From assembly GCA_943787725.1 (NCBI GenBank), contig CALSNM010000001.1:124001-188000 (forward strand): 64,000 nucleotides of DNA. Reading direction: 5' to 3'. The stretch comes from an uncultured Flavobacteriales bacterium. GTDB taxonomy: Bacteria > Bacteroidota > Bacteroidia > Flavobacteriales_D > Parvicellaceae. Positions 62,543 through 64,000 of this stretch are shown here, piece after piece; within the stretch, counting starts at the first letter, position 1; every line of letters begins with the position of its first letter. Below the pieces are notes generated by a model. It saw only the letters and a list, made by a program, of their open reading frames with translations, was not told the DNA's origin and made no database searches. A program made the position numbers and the translations under genes.

Positions 62543-62893
62543 TTATTTTTTCGCTGCAGTCTTTTTTGTAGACGGCTTTTTCTTCGCGGTGTTTACTTTC
62601 TTAAGTTGCGCTTCTAAATCTTCAATTCTTCTTTTCAAAGCATTTACTTCGTCATCTTCCTTTTTAAGAAAGTCAAATTTGGAAGAAATATTATCCCCCA
62701 GTGACTTCATTTTAGATTCAAAGTCATCCTTTTTAGACTCAGTTGATTTAAAAAAATCTTCGATTATTTTTTTTCCTTCAGTATCAGAAATTTTTCCTTT
62801 TTCAACTAAGTCTTCAACTGTTTCTTTAACCTTATCTGATGTTAACGCAGCCAAACCTACACCGGCGTAAACAAAATTCTTTAATAATTCCAT
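62543..62893 (-). CDS. Helical phasin/YtxH-like protein, copy 1
   Basis: A 116-residue Lys/Glu-rich coiled-coil protein: LKNFVYAGVGLAALTSDKVK, VEDLVEKGKISDTEGKKIIE, DFFKSTESKKDDFESKMKS, then VNALKRRIEDLEAQLKKV, a classical leucine-heptad coiled coil, and a Lys/Thr/Ala-rich tail (KKPSTKKTAAKK) resembling the C-terminal tail of phasin-like proteins. It is a tandem relative of the next gene. There is no signal peptide. Role inferred at most: granule or nucleoid association. Confidence 0.85.
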   Translation of the reverse strand: MELLKNFVYAGVGLAALTSDKVKETVEDLVEKGKISDTEGKKIIEDFFKSTESKKDDFESKMKSLGDNISSKFDFLKKEDDEVNALKRRIEDLEAQLKKVNTAKKKPSTKKTAAKK

Positions 62894-63110
62894 GTTATAT
62901 AGTTTTTACGTTTATTAATTTGACTTGCTCTTGTCAAAAGGTGTACCAGTTTTTAAAAAAAATACTTATTAAGCCACCGATAAATAAAAAAGCCCAATAA
63001 AAACAGCGCCTGCATAGGAATTAAAACCAATAGCAAAGGGTGTACTATTAATTGAATATTGGTTTTTTCATGACAAAACAAGTATTTTACACATGAACTA
63101 TTAATACAAA

Positions 63111-63143
63111 TTTGGTTCAATAGTGTCATATTGGCTATCTTTG
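63111..63143 (+). promoter_or_regulatory. Promoter of the NadR/Ttd14-like ATPase gene
   Basis: TTTG (63111-63114), a 21-base spacer and TATCTTTG (63136-63143) are both perfect to the Bacteroidota consensus elements. The -7 box ends ten bases before the ATG at 63154, so the mRNA would have almost no leader. Confidence 0.55.
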
Positions 63144-63153
63144 CATCCTAGCT

Positions 63154-63705
63154 ATGGCATTAGAAAAAAAACATTATGTAATCACAGGAGCACCAAGCAC
63201 CGGGAAGTCCTCGGTAATTAATGAATTAAGAAAGATGAATTTCGTGTGCCATGAAGAAATTGCAAGAGAAATTATAAAAGAAAACCAAGAGAACAAGCAC
63301 AATGTATTTCCTTGGGTAAACATGCGTGAATTTAGCGACATGGTTTATTCCCGAATGAAAAACAGGTCTCAACATCAAAGTGACGACCTATGCTTTTTAG
63401 ACAGATCAGTAGTGGACCTAATTGGCTACATGGAATTTGCAAATGAAAAAGCCCCATTAAGTTATTCGGAATTTGCTAAATCTTCTCGGTATGCGAAAAA
63501 GGTTTTTATCATGCCTATTTGGACATCAATTTACACCAACGACCAAGAAAGAAAAGAATCAATAGAAGAAGCAAAAACGATTGACTATAACCTCAGAAAA
63601 TCCTACAAAAAACTGGGATTCAAACTGATTGATGTGCCAATGCTCTCCATTAAAGAAAGAGCTAAGTTCATTTTAACCGAAATTGGACTTCAAATCGAAG
63701 CATGA
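63154..63705 (+). CDS. AAA_28/NadR-Ttd14-like P-loop ATPase
   Basis: A 183-residue P-loop protein: KKHYVITGAPSTGKSSVINE (Walker A ~9-18), MNFVCHEEIAREIIKENQEN, LCFLDRSVVDLIGYMEFANE (Walker B-like Asp), and YKKLGFKLIDVPMLSIKERA near the end, as in the AAA_28 family, related to the NadR ribosylnicotinamide kinase domain. Members are small kinase-like or nucleotide-binding proteins whose substrate is often not known. ATG at 63154. Converges on rnhB with no gap. Confidence 0.88.
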   Translation: MALEKKHYVITGAPSTGKSSVINELRKMNFVCHEEIAREIIKENQENKHNVFPWVNMREFSDMVYSRMKNRSQHQSDDLCFLDRSVVDLIGYMEFANEKAPLSYSEFAKSSRYAKKVFIMPIWTSIYTNDQERKESIEEAKTIDYNLRKSYKKLGFKLIDVPMLSIKERAKFILTEIGLQIEA

Positions 63706-64000
63706 CTAGACAGGGAGTAATGTAAAACTCATTCTGTGAAAAGGGGTCGTTCCGTACTCCCTTATTCCTTCACGATGACTTTTTGTTGGGTAACCCATAT
63801 TTCGTTCCCAGCCATAAAAAGGAAATTCTTTTGCTAATTCAGTCATCATATCATCGCGATATGTTTTCGCTAATACTGAAGCAGCTGCAATACTCATATA
63901 TATCGCATCACCTTTCACAATGCAATGGTGCTCGATATTGTTATACGGATTAAAGCGATTTCCATCAACCAAAATACTATCTGGAAACTTTCCCAACTGA
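63706..64000 (-). CDS. rnhB: Ribonuclease HII, N-terminus beyond window
   Basis: RNase HII cuts RNA in RNA-DNA hybrids, including single misincorporated ribonucleotides. About 98 C-terminal residues are in the window and run in from the right edge. Seen: [29 protein letters not shown] (active-site Asp and the conserved Ser-Ile-Ala-Ala-Ala-Ser), [40 protein letters not shown] and FHRMSF, all typical of RnhB. Its TAG lies directly against the TGA of the converging ATPase gene. The N-terminal active-site motif is outside. Confidence 0.95.
   Translation of the reverse strand, partial: QLGKFPDSILVDGNRFNPYNNIEHHCIVKGDAIYMSIAAASVLAKTYRDDMMTELAKEFPFYGWERNMGYPTKSHREGIREYGTTPFHRMSFTLLPV

Noticed and set aside
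62953-63015. A 20-residue hydrophobic minus-strand frame starting MQALFLLGFFIYRW upstream of the phasin-like gene
   Set aside because: Very short, no overlap with a neighbour start, no promoter, and the composition is expected from T-rich DNA. Not called without conservation data.
1-64000. tRNA, rRNA, CRISPR arrays, IS elements and prophage genes
   Set aside because: Gaps between genes were read for cloverleaf ends, repeated spacers, transposase motifs and terminal repeats; none was seen. Without a search tool a small RNA gene could still be missed.

Overview
The window is low-GC, gene-dense chromosomal DNA from a marine- or freshwater-type Bacteroidota, most likely the order Flavobacteriales. 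The signs are a type IX secretion (T9SS) attachment protein (PorZ), two T9SS cargo proteins with C-terminal sorting domains, the gliding lipoprotein GldH, TAnnTTTG-type -7 promoter elements, weak Shine-Dalgarno sequences, and the holB-ricT-gldH gene order. No rRNA, tRNA, CRISPR array, insertion sequence or prophage was seen.

Layout. 1-5.0 kb: recJ (cut by the window edge), small conserved hypotheticals, an IF2-N/lysine-rich protein and thiL. 5.1-10.9 kb: a GAF protein, then a minus-strand cell-surface-signalling set (ECF sigma factor, FecR, STN-type TonB receptor) behind a duplicated-domain lipoprotein. 11-20 kb: a 1556-residue secreted subtilase, a coiled-coil lipoprotein with a candidate 32-residue membrane peptide just upstream, rseP, and a frameshifted VWA protein. 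20-25 kb: a GH3-like protein, a fused dipeptide-type ABC ATPase, ferritin and a polylysine secreted protein. 24.9-28.8 kb: a membrane receptor with a two-component-type propeller sensor, a class III cyclase domain that reads as adenylate cyclase, and a C-terminal HD phosphohydrolase domain. 28.8-35.7 kb: gldH, ricT, holB (frameshifted), cvpA, an OmpA protein and porZ. 35.8-41.2 kb: an MBOAT/AlgX-like O-acetylation pair, recX, a MerR regulator, a Bax-inhibitor-1 protein and fabD. 41.2-49.4 kb: a tightly packed operon for sugar nucleotides (WbpA/B/D/E-type, UDP-glucose dehydrogenase, UDP-xylose synthase, RfbB, CpsB-type phosphatase). 49.5-51.6 kb: an outer-membrane barrel protein and a broken waaA/kdtA. 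51.6-58.3 kb: an overlapping operon of lgt, a PhoX-like lipoprotein, a MacB/LolD-type ABC transporter with a His-rich loop and a DUF3299-like protein, next to an AtoE-type permease. 58.4-64 kb: a secreted phosphodiesterase, a DUF3127 protein with an SSB-like tail, a flavin reductase, two related coiled-coil proteins, an AAA ATPase and rnhB (cut by the window edge).

Much of the window serves the cell envelope: secretion (T9SS, PorZ, GldH), surface polysaccharide (sugar nucleotides, O-acetylation, Kdo transferase), lipoprotein maturation (Lgt) and proteolysis (RseP). The strongest candidate for an under-described system is the propeller-cyclase-HD receptor, followed by the lgt/PhoX-like/ABC/DUF3299 operon. 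At least five genes (VWA gene, holB, ugd, the aminotransferase, waaA) carry single-base indels that leave the protein otherwise intact. Consensus errors in the assembly are the simplest explanation, and those genes should be read with that in mind.
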